Source: Rugosimonospora acidiphila (GTDB lineage: Bacteria > Actinomycetota > Actinomycetes > Mycobacteriales > Micromonosporaceae). From it: 64,000 nt of DNA. Below are positions 63,888 through 64,000 of this stretch, one piece after another. The position numbers and the translations under genes were made by a program. The notes beneath the pieces are model-generated. The model had not been told where the DNA came from. It saw only the letters and a program-made list of their open reading frames with translations, and did not search any database. Position 1 is the stretch's first letter, and every line of letters starts with the position of its first letter. The DNA lies in contig NZ_BAABJQ010000021.1 of assembly GCF_039543385.1 (NCBI RefSeq), positions 62,001-126,000 of the forward strand, read 5' to 3'.

Positions 63888-64000
63888 TCAGCGGTTGTCG
63901 GCGGTCACCAGTAGCCTGATCTGGGCATCCACCCAGGCGTCGACCAGCCGATCCTCGCTGTCGCAGGCCCCGGCGAGGTGCTCCAGCGCGCGCCCGCAGT
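63888..64000 (-). CDS. C-terminal end of an unidentified protein (runs off window)
   Basis: The minus strand is open from base 64000 down to TGA at 63888, encoding about 36 residues that end LEHLAGACDSEDRLVDAW followed by VDAQIRLLVTADNR. It looks like the amphipathic C-terminal helices of a soluble protein. Too little is present to assign a family. Its stop lies 33 bp from the end of the ArsR remnant, convergent. Confidence 0.5.
   Translation of the reverse strand, partial: CGRALEHLAGACDSEDRLVDAWVDAQIRLLVTADNR

Overview
The window is about 70 percent GC with dense coding, many GTG starts, GTGA stop/start overlaps and several promoters placed directly on the start codon. It looks like a chromosomal segment of a soil actinomycete. 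The PknG/GlnH/GlnX cluster, DUF574 methyltransferases, an actinobacterial translational T-box before ileS and many secreted polysaccharide- and protein-degrading enzymes support this; a Micromonosporaceae-like host is an inference only. I see no rRNA, CRISPR array, transposase or phage gene.

Layout. 1-5.2 kb: end of a sugar ABC importer (permease and binding lipoprotein, with twin LacI-type operators), a GT4 glycosyltransferase and a secreted PL9 pectate lyase. 5.4-16.6 kb: small metabolic and regulatory genes (LysR-type effector domain, DUF5997, HD hydrolase, a secreted PHP/BNR protein, DUF218-like, NmrA-like, aldo/keto reductase behind a MerR-type promoter, VOC protein, CGNR regulator with a degenerate SDR, DinB). 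16.7-24.1 kb: DUF4240, T-box and ileS, rhodanese, DinB, and an ABC exporter overlapping a possible 28-residue peptide gene.

24.2-35.1 kb is a complete selenocysteine-formate island: formate channel focA; a three-gene formate dehydrogenase whose catalytic subunit has an in-frame TGA (Sec190) followed by a SECIS hairpin with the same spacing and GGTCT loop as E. coli fdhF; then selB, selA, tRNA-Sec (anticodon TCA) and selD. One locus therefore appears to hold the selenoprotein and the dedicated machinery to make it.

35.2-38.7 kb: a DUF574 methyltransferase, a NYN-OST-HTH protein and an unknown protein. 39.1-47.7 kb: a six-gene, mostly GTGA-coupled run in which homologues of the mycobacterial GlnX-GlnH-PknG amino-acid sensing pathway are joined to a helical unknown, a vWA/zinc-ribbon protein and a membrane-anchored NACHT-like P-loop NTPase. 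47.9-63.2 kb: secreted and housekeeping genes (serine hydrolase, DUF72, a second DUF574, trpC behind an 18-bp repeat array, BTRD1-type lipoprotein, CE15 esterase with CBM2, M14 carboxypeptidase, S8-like protein lacking the usual Asp and His, MOSC). The window ends in decayed gene remnants (alpha/beta-hydrolase tail and a frameshifted ArsR-like gene) and the C-terminus of an unknown gene.

Two sequence habits recur. Short degenerate tandem duplications start at, or include, the stop codon of the upstream gene. Several genes have a TANNNT -10 box 6-7 nt before the start codon, implying leaderless mRNAs.
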